From: a virus
Reading direction: 5' to 3' (one strand)
Length of the DNA: 23,280 nt
IMG/VR virus record: IMGVR_UViG_3300025769_000888
Location: 1-23,280 of that record
Below the pieces are notes generated by a model. It was given only the letters and a program-made list of their open reading frames with translations. It had not been told where the DNA came from and did not search any database. A program made the position numbers and the translations under genes. This document shows, piece by piece, positions 7,982 to 15,083 of the stretch. How positions within the stretch are numbered: the stretch's first letter is position 1; each line of letters opens with the position of its first letter.

Positions 7982-10504
7982 CTATAAGAATGGAAGGGTG
8001 TTTCTTTGTTCATGTTCCCATCCTATAGCATCAAGGATGGCTTTCATAGGGCTAAGATAGCCTTTCTCAAACTGAATTTTATAATCGATGTACTTTTCGA
8101 TATCAAACTCACTAGGCAATCCAGAAGGACATGAAACCACATTGTCTTTGATAGGATTAGGCATCTTTAGATAGGAAAACTTTACCTTGTCACCATCGTT
8201 GATGGGTTCGTAAATCTTTCCCAAATCAAGATCTTCGATTGTTTTATTATACAACAAAGCACCTCTCACGGCAATCGGTGTTCCCTTTTTGTATATGGTC
8301 GTCCTATCACGATACTTCTTTACGTTGTTTACGCTTCTAGGAAATGCAACTTCATCAAAGGAAAGGCTCGGGTATTCTCTCTTCACCTTTGCAATATATT
8401 TTTTGACTTGTTCTTCATCTGTATCCATTATCAAACGAAGTGTCTCAGTAATATAATCCCTGCAAGCTGTCGGTGTGGATGACTTGATCGCCTCGATACC
8501 CATCATCTTGAGTTTCGGTGTATCGTAAACCTCATTCTCATTGATGTAGACATTTAGAATGTACCGCTTCTTGGCCGTCCATATGGCTTTGTCAGCAATA
8601 CATTCTCTTTTCATGTTCATCTTTTGAGAATGTGCTCTAGTGTGGTCAGCCAACTCTTGATAAGTTTTTTCGATAAATGGTTGGATCTTTTGATCACAGA
8701 CCTTATCCAAGAAGTTGACCACTTTCTTTTTTGGAACTTCAGATAAGTCACCGAAAGTAGATTCAACCAGTTTATCAAAAACAACATAAACAGAGTCAGT
8801 ATCTGACGCAATAATGAAGTCTTCATTGTTTGTCCCAAGAACTTTGTTTAGGTAAGAATTAAGCTTTTCTTGAATCCACCGAATAGCCAATTGACCAGAA
8901 AGAGTGATGGACTCTGCATAGCTATTGTTAAACCAACGAAACCACTCATTCGCCAATGCTCCATAAGCAGAGTTTAGCTGAATCTTTTTAGCCATCTGCA
9001 TGTTGTGGTAACGTGTTATATCAAGCTTGTACTTTTCCTCACCCGTCTCTTTGTACTTATTGGACGATTCTTTCATCATGTTCTTGTATCGAACACGATC
9101 CTTATACATCGTCTCCATCAACTCTGCCAAAAAGCCTTGTTTTTTCTTTGAGAAAACGAATCCAGAAGCAGCCATACAACAGTTCGTTTCATCCAGTCTT
9201 TGCTGGATCTCTTTCATCTCTTCTGAGCCAAAAAGAATGCTATCGACTGTAACACTTTTTCCTATATGACCCATAAAAGTATCAGGAGAGATATTGTACT
9301 GCATGATTAGGTGTGGATACAGAGAATCAAGGTCAAAGGAACATACCCAATTATACATTCCCGGTTTCGGTTGCTTGACGTAACCACCTTTAATCTTTTC
9401 ACCTTTGTCTACATGCAAAGGCTTACCCGGAACTACGATATTCTGTTTGATTAAGTGGTTGTGAATTATCACATCCCACATTTTCACTGAGGTCAAAGAG
9501 TCAGCAAAGTTGACCTTTGCATCATAAGCCAGAGCATAAACAAGCTCAAAAAGACCTAACTTTTTATCAAGCCTTTCTACAAGCTCTACGTCTTTAATGT
9601 TGTAATCTATAAACTTTTGGTAGTCGTGTTTGTAGAGATTGAGAAGTGAACCGTACTCAGAGTAGTCCAGTTTCTTTTCACCAAGTTCAACATTTGCAAT
9701 GGTATCAAGTCTGTAGTTTTCTTGTCCTTTGTAGGTAAACTTTTTATAAAGAACCAAGTAGTCCAAGACTGTAACGCCTATGATATCCTTAACAAAGGTC
9801 GTTTCATCTCCATATAAACCTTTTTTTGTAATGGTCTTATCGAAAATAATTCCCCAAGGAGAGAGCCTGTCAGTAACCGACCTACCAGCAACCCTCTCAA
9901 ACCTGTTTACAATGTAGGGAATGTCGAACCCTTCTACGTTCCATCCGGTGACGACATCGGGATTTATCTTTCTCCAATCCTCCACAAAGCCAATAATCAA
10001 AGATCTTTCATCTTTATACTTTTTGTAAAGAACGTCATCCCTTGTGTTTGTGTATTCACCAATACCATACACGTAGTAAAAATTATCATAGCACATAGTT
10101 ATTGCAGTGATAGGTTTAAGTGCCTCTTGAATATCAGGAAATCCGTCATCAGCGGCAATCTCAATATCGATATTGGCAACTCGAATATGTCTCGAATCGT
10201 ACTCAATTGTGTTAGGATAAAGCTCGTTGATAAAAGGATACAAAGAAAGCTCCATACCGTAATATTCACGGTTAGCCGTCTCAGCTATATCCTGTTTGGC
10301 CTGATCCATGTGTCCCCTAGTCTTAAAAAATCTTTTGGCTACCTTCCTGCCATCAAGAGACCTGTAGGGTGTATCGACATTTTTAGAACATAATTCAAAG
10401 TGAGAATGCTCTACTTTGTGCTGCTCTTGAAACTGTTTTCCATTTTCGTAACCTCGGATATTGTAGTAACCATTGAATTTGTCACAGCGAGTATAGAACT
10501 TCAT
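7982..10504 (-). CDS. 43: DNA polymerase, family B (T4 gp43)
   Basis: The phage replicative polymerase with 3'-5' proofreading. Of 840 residues, the exonuclease motifs are Exo I NIDIEIA (D113/E115), Exo II GWNVEGFDIPY (D194) and Exo III YNIKD (Y301/D305). The polymerase motifs are A, DLDSLYPHLI (391-400); B, KIQLNSAYGAL (507-517); and C, ASDTDSVYV (566-574, with D568 and D570). All catalytic acids are present, so it should be fully active. The C-terminus, ending RNTLPFL, resembles the clamp-binding tail of T4 gp43, which would dock on the gp45 encoded at 12796-13464. The ATG has an AAGGAG site. It follows a terminator directly, so it needs its own promoter or readthrough; none is convincing in the 45 bases available. 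Confidence 0.98.
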   Translation of the reverse strand: MKFYTRCDKFNGYYNIRGYENGKQFQEQHKVEHSHFELCSKNVDTPYRSLDGRKVAKRFFKTRGHMDQAKQDIAETANREYYGMELSLYPFINELYPNTIEYDSRHIRVANIDIEIAADDGFPDIQEALKPITAITMCYDNFYYVYGIGEYTNTRDDVLYKKYKDERSLIIGFVEDWRKINPDVVTGWNVEGFDIPYIVNRFERVAGRSVTDRLSPWGIIFDKTITKKGLYGDETTFVKDIIGVTVLDYLVLYKKFTYKGQENYRLDTIANVELGEKKLDYSEYGSLLNLYKHDYQKFIDYNIKDVELVERLDKKLGLFELVYALAYDAKVNFADSLTSVKMWDVIIHNHLIKQNIVVPGKPLHVDKGEKIKGGYVKQPKPGMYNWVCSFDLDSLYPHLIMQYNISPDTFMGHIGKSVTVDSILFGSEEMKEIQQRLDETNCCMAASGFVFSKKKQGFLAELMETMYKDRVRYKNMMKESSNKYKETGEEKYKLDITRYHNMQMAKKIQLNSAYGALANEWFRWFNNSYAESITLSGQLAIRWIQEKLNSYLNKVLGTNNEDFIIASDTDSVYVVFDKLVESTFGDLSEVPKKKVVNFLDKVCDQKIQPFIEKTYQELADHTRAHSQKMNMKRECIADKAIWTAKKRYILNVYINENEVYDTPKLKMMGIEAIKSSTPTACRDYITETLRLIMDTDEEQVKKYIAKVKREYPSLSFDEVAFPRSVNNVKKYRDRTTIYKKGTPIAVRGALLYNKTIEDLDLGKIYEPINDGDKVKFSYLKMPNPIKDNVVSCPSGLPSEFDIEKYIDYKIQFEKGYLSPMKAILDAIGWEHEQRNTLPFL

Positions 10505-10548
10505 ACAGTCTCCTTATTTGTCGTATATCTACCACACAGCAAGGCAAT

Positions 10549-10572
10549 AAAAAAGCCCCCTTTCGGGGGCTT
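10549..10572 (-). terminator. Rho-independent terminator after hsp20
   Basis: On the minus strand the stem AAGCCCCC (rc of 10565-10572) pairs with GGGGGCTT (rc of 10553-10560) around a GAAA loop, and a run of six Ts follows (rc of 10549-10554). It lies just past the hsp20 stop and ends about 45 bases before the gp43 start, separating hsp20 from the polymerase operon. Confidence 0.9.
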
Positions 10573-10579
10573 AGTGTTT

Positions 10580-11008
10580 TTACGACTCTATTTTATATTC
10601 TTTTGGTCGTTGAGCTTCAGGAATATTTTTGACAAGCTTGATCTCTAAAATACCTTGTCTTAACGTCACCGAACTTACCTCGACGTACTCTCCCAATGTA
10701 AACTTCTTTTCGAAATTCTTCATCGAGATGCCACGATGATGGTAACTGTAATCTATCTCACTGCCTTCTTCTTTCTGTCTCTCGCCTGTAACGGTCAAGA
10801 TCCTATTAGCAGTAGACCCATCATGAACAACCTTTAACTCACTTTCTGCAAATCCAGAAACAGCAAACTGAATGATGAAATTTTGTTCGTCTGTTTCAAT
10901 GATGTTGTATGGTGGATAATTAGGTTGTTGTGAGGACAAATTTTCAAGGGTTTCTAATGTTTTTTCTAAACCAATGAAAAACGGCGAATTGAAATATACC
11001 TTGTTCAT
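10580..11008 (-). CDS. hsp20: Small heat-shock protein, Hsp20/alpha-crystallin family
   Basis: Small heat-shock proteins are ATP-independent holdases; marine T4-like phages often carry one. The 142-residue product has an alpha-crystallin beta-sandwich: PPYNIIETDEQNFIIQFAVSG (strand pair, about 30-50), ELKVVHDG, ILTVTGERQKEEG, a HHRGISMKNFEKKFTLGEYVE region, and the family-typical ASVTLRQGILEIKL-like end motif (here VSSVTLRQGILEIKLVK) before a basic tail. The frame is open further upstream to a methionine at 11059, but that lies in a hairpin. The ATG at 11006-11008 has AAGGAG seven bases upstream and is the better start. It has an exact late promoter (11070-11077) and terminators on both sides, so it is probably a single-gene late transcript that helps virion protein folding. 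Confidence 0.93.
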   Translation of the reverse strand: MNKVYFNSPFFIGLEKTLETLENLSSQQPNYPPYNIIETDEQNFIIQFAVSGFAESELKVVHDGSTANRILTVTGERQKEEGSEIDYSYHHRGISMKNFEKKFTLGEYVEVSSVTLRQGILEIKLVKNIPEAQRPKEYKIES

Positions 11009-11030
11009 ATACTTTCTCCTTGTATTAAGC

Positions 11031-11070
11031 AAAAAAGAACCATTGAACCCTTTCGGCATTCAATGGTTCT
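11031..11070 (-). terminator. Terminator hairpin between regA and hsp20, overlapped by a late promoter
   Basis: A perfect 12-base inverted repeat (11059-11070 with 11036-11047; AGAACCATTGAA and its complement on the minus strand) encloses an 11-base loop and is followed by six Ts (rc of 11031-11036). This is a good Rho-independent terminator for the clamp-loader/regA transcript. Its 5' arm starts in the last base of the late promoter at 11070-11077, so transcripts begun there would lack about half of that arm. Confidence 0.85.
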
Positions 11071-11077
11071 ATTTATA
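11070..11077 (-). promoter_or_regulatory. T4-type late promoter TATAAATA before hsp20
   Basis: The minus strand reads TATAAATA, the exact late consensus. From the usual spacing, transcription should start near 11063-11064, inside the 5' arm of the terminator hairpin, about 55 bases upstream of the hsp20 ATG. The leader keeps the AAGGAG site at 11016-11021. Confidence 0.8.
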
Positions 11078-11094
11078 CAAAATGTAATTAGAGA

Positions 11095-11502
11095 TCAAGG
11101 TATCTTTTTAGAGCCTATGTTATACTTCGGGACCAAATCCCATTGGTCTTTTTCTTTGTGTGGGACCACTTTGATCTGGCTCATGGAAGCAACAGGTGCC
11201 TTTGTCTTCTCTGGATCTTTAACTTTCAGGAGGTTCCATTCTGCAAGAAGATTGGCAATAGTATTGAGTCTGCCTGTATCGTTTTCTTCCATATTGGAGG
11301 GTTTGCCATCTAAAGCAAACATTTGCTTGAAATGGACAATATAATACTTACCCTGCTTATGGAGAATATGACAGGACTGGAAAAGCTTTTTTTCCTTCCT
11401 AGAGGATACACCTATTCTAGTAAGTGTCTCTCTGATTTTCCGAAAGTCGTCTTCACTTTCAAGATCAACCTCAACAAACGAATCAATAATATCTGCGTTC
11501 AT
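11095..11502 (-). CDS. regA: RegA translational repressor
   Basis: RegA binds start regions of early phage mRNAs, including its own in T4, and blocks translation. The 135-residue protein matches T4 RegA clearly: FRKIRETLTRIGVSSRKEKK (about 20-39), LFQSCHILHKQGKYYIVHFK (about 40-59) and, near the end, WDLVPKYNIGS. T4 has the nearly identical YQSCHILQKKGLYYIVHFK and LVPKYTIGN. The ATG overlaps the gp62 stop by four bases (ATGA), with GGTGGGG upstream. The gene order gp44-gp62-regA is as in T4. An hsp20 gene with its own promoter separates regA from gp43, whereas in T4 gp43 follows regA directly. Confidence 0.94.
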   Translation of the reverse strand: MNADIIDSFVEVDLESEDDFRKIRETLTRIGVSSRKEKKLFQSCHILHKQGKYYIVHFKQMFALDGKPSNMEENDTGRLNTIANLLAEWNLLKVKDPEKTKAPVASMSQIKVVPHKEKDQWDLVPKYNIGSKKIP

Positions 11503-11864
11503 ACCCCACCTTCGTCATACATTTCTTTCAGCATATTTATTTTTTCTTCAGACAACAACTTCATTACCTGTTTTGTTTTATGCTGATTGTATTTATATAT
11601 TTCAGAAATTAGTTTTTCGTCGTCTGAGACATTATTTTTAGGCCAAGGTGTAAATCTCTTTTTCTTCCTAGTAATACTGTGCAAATAGTCATAATGCCTC
11701 TTATTTGGGACATCTGGTCTCATGTTCATTTCGTTAGCAGCAAGAATAGTATCAGGATACAAAGAAAAAGCTTTGTTCACAATGTAAGCATCATACTCAG
11801 ATCCTACTTCTTCAACAGGATCTTTCTCTGCAGAGATGTTTTTTACGTAGTCAAAGAGTTTCAC
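11499..11864 (-). CDS. 62: Clamp-loader small subunit (T4 gp62)
   Basis: gp62 joins four gp44 subunits to form the loader that opens the gp45 clamp. The product has 121 residues, shorter than T4 gp62 (187). It keeps the core: YDAYIVNKAFSLYPDTILAA (about 24-43), NEMNMRPDVPNKRHYDYLHS, and RKKKRFTPWPK. These correspond to T4 [20 protein letters not shown], then AHFNYLM and GKRYGKWAK. The start codon is GTG at 11862-11864, overlapping the gp44 stop (GTGA), and no good ribosome site precedes it. Weak, coupled initiation would fit the 4:1 gp44:gp62 ratio of the T4 complex. Identity rests on context and the central motif. Confidence 0.88.
   Translation of the reverse strand: MKLFDYVKNISAEKDPVEEVGSEYDAYIVNKAFSLYPDTILAANEMNMRPDVPNKRHYDYLHSITRKKKRFTPWPKNNVSDDEKLISEIYKYNQHKTKQVMKLLSEEKINMLKEMYDEGGV
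11590..11597 (-). promoter_or_regulatory. Possible internal late promoter in gp62, upstream of regA
   Basis: An exact TATAAATA lies on the coding strand inside gp62, where it encodes I-Y-K-Y. It could give a late transcript of regA alone with a leader of about 80 bases, ending at the hairpin at 11031-11070. A second weaker match, AATAAATA, lies at 11534-11541. A chance match in AT-rich coding DNA is possible. Confidence 0.35.
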
Positions 11865-12799
11865 TTAAACACACACCCAGCCATGATTTCTGTCAAACAT
11901 GCAGTCGTATTGATTTCTGGATTAGCAACAAAAGCTTGTTTGTACTGATAATCTGCAAGGATAATGACAAGCTGTGCTATAGAAGCCCTTTCTAGATGCT
12001 CAGAAGCATTAGAGTAGATGTTTGAGAATAGTGTGTCGGGATGAATATCGTTGTTTTGTGTCACCCACTTACGAACTTCTGTGAAGTTCTTTTCTTTCAG
12101 GTGCTTAAACAAAAGTCTATATTCTTCGTCAAAAGAACTAACAACTTCTGTACTTAGCATTCCTGAAGAAGAATAGTATTGGACCTCGTTTAAGATTTTT
12201 CTGAAGTCCGGAAAGTGTTTTTCTAGGAGAAGCACAACAGTCTTCTTCTCGTACTCAACACCTTCTTCTTCCAAAATGCTTTTCAGTTTCTTGAAGAACT
12301 GTGCTGCAATTTGTGGCTTTTCTTCTTTGCCGATTTTAAACTCGACATGAGAGCATCGTGATCTAAGAGGCTGAAGAATTTTGTTGGCGTAGTTACATGT
12401 CAGAATGAAACCACAATTCTTAGAAAACTCTTCCATAAAGTTTCGAAGAGCAGGTTGTGTTGAGTTTGGATTCAAATAGTCAGCTTCATCAAGTATGACA
12501 TACTTCCTACCGCCTGTCATCGAAACTGCGGAAGCAAACTGTTTGATCTTGACTCTTAGAGTATCAATATTTCCGTCTAAGGATCCATTGATAACAATAT
12601 AATCACAACCTAACTCCTCCAACATGGCTTTGGCAACCGTTGTTTTACCGCAGCCAGAAGAACCAGAAAATATCAGGTTTGGCAGATTTCCTTTGTCTAC
12701 AAACCTTTGCAGTTTCTCTTTGATACTTTCTGGTAAGACAACATCCGCAACTTTGTTGGGACGATATTTCTCAGCCCAAATAGATTCACCAACAATCAT
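11861..12799 (-). CDS. 44: Clamp-loader large subunit, AAA+ ATPase (T4 gp44)
   Basis: An RFC-like AAA+ ATPase that loads the sliding clamp at primer ends. Features in its 312 residues are the RFC box II-like WAEKYRP (8-14), Walker A GSSGCGKTT (46-54), Walker B with DEAD (104-107), the sensor segment FILTCNYANKI (131-141) and the arginine-finger SRC motif (147-149) in PLRSRCSHVEF. All catalytic elements are present. The C-terminal collar domain is helical and less conserved. The ATG overlaps the gp45 stop by four bases (ATGA), and the gene overlaps gp62 in the same way. Clamp, large subunit and small subunit are therefore translated in series. Confidence 0.96.
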   Translation of the reverse strand: MIVGESIWAEKYRPNKVADVVLPESIKEKLQRFVDKGNLPNLIFSGSSGCGKTTVAKAMLEELGCDYIVINGSLDGNIDTLRVKIKQFASAVSMTGGRKYVILDEADYLNPNSTQPALRNFMEEFSKNCGFILTCNYANKILQPLRSRCSHVEFKIGKEEKPQIAAQFFKKLKSILEEEGVEYEKKTVVLLLEKHFPDFRKILNEVQYYSSSGMLSTEVVSSFDEEYRLLFKHLKEKNFTEVRKWVTQNNDIHPDTLFSNIYSNASEHLERASIAQLVIILADYQYKQAFVANPEINTTACLTEIMAGCVFK

Positions 12800-13464
12800 A
12801 CATCACCTCGAACACTTACTGCATAAACCACTGGCATTTCCTTACCTTTGAAAACACCAAACGGAGAATTAGCATCAAGACACACATCATAGTCTCCGTC
12901 GATAAGCTTTAGACTATCGAAAGAAAACGTTATTGGTAAGGTGTCTTCGTGTTCTGTTTCTGTTATGATCGTTGTCCAGTCATCAATTGTTCCGTTTTCA
13001 AGGTCAACTGCTCTTACAACAATCTTACCGTTTTCACACTGAAACTGTGCTTCCGGCATATCTAACAGTGCAGCAGCTTTTCTAAGAACAACCACGTCAT
13101 TTTTAGACATCGTAAAATTGAGGCTTCCGGAAAATGAAGTGACATGATTTGGATCTACTTTCTTGTAGATAATCATATCTTTGGAAGCATACTGATATTT
13201 TACGCTGTGTCTTCCTGACTTGATCTCAACAAACTTATCATCAAAATCAAATTCAGGGTTAGGCATCATAGAGATGATGTTAAGGAATCTAGACAACTCA
13301 TAGATCCCAAAAGGCTTGTCAAAAGTCTCACCGACATCTGCAAATGCAAAAACATTTTCATACGGTGAGGTAGTCTGGATCAAAGACCCAGACTCCACAT
13401 AGACAGAAGGATTGATAGTCGAAAAGTTTTTCAGAATATCAATCGTTTCTTTCGATAAATTCAT
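12796..13464 (-). CDS. 45: Sliding clamp (T4 gp45)
   Basis: The trimeric ring that tethers gp43 to DNA and, in T4, activates late transcription together with gp55. The product is about 222 residues. Its N-terminus, MNLSKETIDILKNFSTIN, aligns with T4 MKLSKDTTALLKNFATIN, which settles the start at the ATG 13462-13464 rather than a GTG one codon upstream. GIYELSRFLNIISMM matches the T4 IYDLNGFLGILSL segment. The ATG overlaps the stop of the glycosyltransferase-like gene by one base (TGATG). The C-terminal half shows the expected alternating strands of the second clamp domain. Its partners gp44, gp62, gp43 and gp55 are all in the window. Confidence 0.95.
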   Translation of the reverse strand: MNLSKETIDILKNFSTINPSVYVESGSLIQTTSPYENVFAFADVGETFDKPFGIYELSRFLNIISMMPNPEFDFDDKFVEIKSGRHSVKYQYASKDMIIYKKVDPNHVTSFSGSLNFTMSKNDVVVLRKAAALLDMPEAQFQCENGKIVVRAVDLENGTIDDWTTIITETEHEDTLPITFSFDSLKLIDGDYDVCLDANSPFGVFKGKEMPVVYAVSVRGDV

Positions 13465-14312
13465 CACTTTCTCATCTTCTTAAGCTGGTTCATGTCTGCC
13501 GTAGCAACAGCACCGATTTGTGCCAGTGCTGCAAGACTACCACCAAAGATATAAGTTCCGCAATGCTTAAGTTCCATCCACGGACACAACCAGACCTTCA
13601 TTCCAGCTTTACGTGTATTATAACAGAACATGTAATCCTCTGAGAGATATCTTTTTGATTCTGGATCAATAATACAGTCAAAGAAAGCTGTGATCTCTCT
13701 GGAACCATCGAAGTGTTGTGTTCTCACATGATCCGGCTTGTACTTGTAATCAGGAAAAGCTTCTTCATACTTTTCCAAAGTCTCACGGCGAATCATCATA
13801 AAGCCTGTTCCTGCTTCACCAACCTCTACAGGCTCATTAATGGGAACAGATTTTTGTCCTGCTACAGGATTGAAAACATAATCACCGACAAACTGTTCTA
13901 AGTGATTAGGATTGTCATCAGCCACACCCTGATCTACTGCTTGTTTGATCTTTTCCCAAGAGATGTTTTTCTTTGGATAAGGACCAGCAATGATATCGTA
14001 CTCTGATTCTTCATCTTGTAATGCCAAAAGTGCAAGCACGTCTTTAGGATCAAAACCAATATCAGAATCAATAAACATGAGGTGTGTGTAACCAGACCTC
14101 ATAAATTCATCAACGCAGTAGTTTCTAGCTCTGGTAATAAGAGATTCGTTGAAAAGGTAATAGAATCGAATTTCGATATTATACTTTGCACAAACAGCAG
14201 CTAAGTCTGCTGTCGATCTTGCAAACATGCCGTGACACTGACCACCGTACATTGGTGTTGCCACAAACAATTTCCTTTTCTGTAACTCCTCAATAGAAAT
14301 TTCAGTTTTCAT
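13464..14312 (-). CDS. GT-A-like glycosyltransferase family protein
   Basis: A 282-residue protein with a Rossmann-like start (KLFVATPMYGGQCHGMF, about 14-30) and a segment, YYLFNESLITRARNYCVDEF (51-70), typical of phage GT-A proteins. The metal-binding DSD motif is at 82-84, in HLMFIDSDIGFDPKD. Later come GTGFMMIRRE (168-176), an acidic SEDYMFCY (224-231) that could hold the catalytic base, and WMELKHCGTYIFGG (245-258) with a possible metal-ligand His250. It would move a sugar from a nucleotide donor to an unknown acceptor: DNA base, virion protein or host surface. The ATG follows GAGGT and lies 27 bases after the dUTPase-like gene. Its place just before the clamp gene suggests early/middle expression. 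Substrate unknown. Confidence 0.75.
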   Translation of the reverse strand: MKTEISIEELQKRKLFVATPMYGGQCHGMFARSTADLAAVCAKYNIEIRFYYLFNESLITRARNYCVDEFMRSGYTHLMFIDSDIGFDPKDVLALLALQDEESEYDIIAGPYPKKNISWEKIKQAVDQGVADDNPNHLEQFVGDYVFNPVAGQKSVPINEPVEVGEAGTGFMMIRRETLEKYEEAFPDYKYKPDHVRTQHFDGSREITAFFDCIIDPESKRYLSEDYMFCYNTRKAGMKVWLCPWMELKHCGTYIFGGSLAALAQIGAVATADMNQLKKMRK

Positions 14313-14326
14313 TATCTACCTCGTTC

Positions 14327-14338
14327 TTGTTTAAACAA
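14327..14338 (-). other. 12-base palindrome upstream of the glycosyltransferase gene
   Basis: TTGTTTAAACAA is a perfect palindrome in the 27-base gap between the dUTPase-like stop and the glycosyltransferase ribosome site. It has no T-run suited to termination. It may be a protein-binding site or chance. Confidence 0.3.
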
Positions 14339-14339
14339 A

Positions 14340-14807
14340 CTATTCACCATAATTGCCTTGGTACTCACCATTGCTTTCTGATTCCAAAATAAGATACTGA
14401 CCAATTCTAGTACCTTTCTTAATCTTTGCTGTACCTGTAGTAACAACCAACAAAGCTACCATAGAGCCTTTGTAGCCTGTGTCATAAAGACCCGAACAAA
14501 GGTAAACGCCGTTACGAATAAGTGTGGACCTACTGATCACAACACCTGCTTCTTGCTGTCCGATCTGGACCTTATTTTTCATCGTAACTTTATAAGAACC
14601 CGGTTCCAAAACATAGAACCCATCGTCCTGTATAGGTAGTTTAGACGTAATTCTGTGCTTCTTTTCATTGTCATCTAAAACAAAATCAGAAGCCTCGATC
14701 TTTTCGACTTCATCCAGACGAATATCTACAGCATTAGGCTGAATATCACCCTTTTCGATATCGGTGATTTTAGTTTCTGTAAACTGTGATTCAGGATGTA
14801 GGAGCAT
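14340..14807 (-). CDS. dUTPase/dCTP deaminase (DCD-DUT) family protein
   Basis: Trimeric DCD-DUT enzymes either hydrolyse dUTP or deaminate dCTP, supplying dUMP for thymidylate synthesis, here presumably by ThyX. Motifs visible in 155 residues are QPNAVDIRLDEV (23-34), SRSTLIRNG (92-100), the nucleotide-binding GLYDTGYKGS (106-115), KKGTRIGQ (130-137) and an end, GEYQGNYGE, like archaeal-type dUTPases. The position of the deaminase catalytic glutamate (the E in the dCTP deaminase IVLEF motif) appears to be leucine, which favours dUTPase activity. The frame is open to an ATG at 14831, but the ATG at 14805-14807 has AGAGGA upstream and is preferred. It overlaps the DUF3310 gene by 17 bases. Confidence 0.78.
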   Translation of the reverse strand: MLLHPESQFTETKITDIEKGDIQPNAVDIRLDEVEKIEASDFVLDDNEKKHRITSKLPIQDDGFYVLEPGSYKVTMKNKVQIGQQEAGVVISRSTLIRNGVYLCSGLYDTGYKGSMVALLVVTTGTAKIKKGTRIGQYLILESESNGEYQGNYGE

Positions 14808-15081
14808 TTCTGTTTTCCTCTTCAAGTGCATACAACATTAATATAATGTAATGGATTGCTTTTAACAGATCTTTTTTGTTTTTACCATCTTTTTTTCCAT
14901 ATCTGAGCAAATATTTTAAAGCATTATCTCTAGATGTCCATTCGAGTGTACCTAGAGCTTCCCAAACATCTACAGCTTGTAGGTCCGTTTTCTTGCTTTT
15001 GTAGTGCTGGTTGTAGGTTGATTCTATGTATTCCTCAACCTCGAAAATGATTTCATTTTCTCTGTACTTAAAATTGCTCAT
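14791..15081 (-). CDS. DUF3310 family small protein
   Basis: A 96-residue protein with the DUF3310 pattern: AVDVWEALG (about 37-45), then DNALKYLLRYGKKDGKNKKD (about 53-72) and LLKAIHYIILMLYAL. This family occurs in many phages and includes the region of T7 gp1.7 linked to nucleotide metabolism, but its activity is mostly unproved. The N-terminal 35 residues are charged and unlike other proteins I know. It starts two bases after the deformylase-like stop and overlaps the dUTPase-like gene downstream, placing it in a nucleotide-metabolism pair. A role as a nucleotide kinase or its accessory is only a guess. Confidence 0.75.
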   Translation of the reverse strand: MSNFKYRENEIIFEVEEYIESTYNQHYKSKKTDLQAVDVWEALGTLEWTSRDNALKYLLRYGKKDGKNKKDLLKAIHYIILMLYALEEENRNAPTS

Positions 15082-15083
15082 TT

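Noticed and set aside
10505-10548. A middle or sigma70 promoter for gp43
   Set aside because: Weak pieces (TTGCCT, TATACG, an imperfect MotA-like box) are present, but the spacing or the match is poor in every arrangement I tried, so no promoter is called although one is expected.
11009-11059. A longer N-terminus for the Hsp20 protein
   Set aside because: The frame is open to an ATG at 11057-11059, but those codons lie in the terminator hairpin and U-run with no ribosome site, while the ATG at 11006-11008 has AAGGAG at ideal spacing.
14808-14831. Upstream ATG at 14829-14831 as start of the dUTPase-like gene
   Set aside because: No ribosome site precedes it, it would lengthen the overlap with the DUF3310 gene to 41 bases, and the internal ATG has AGAGGA upstream.
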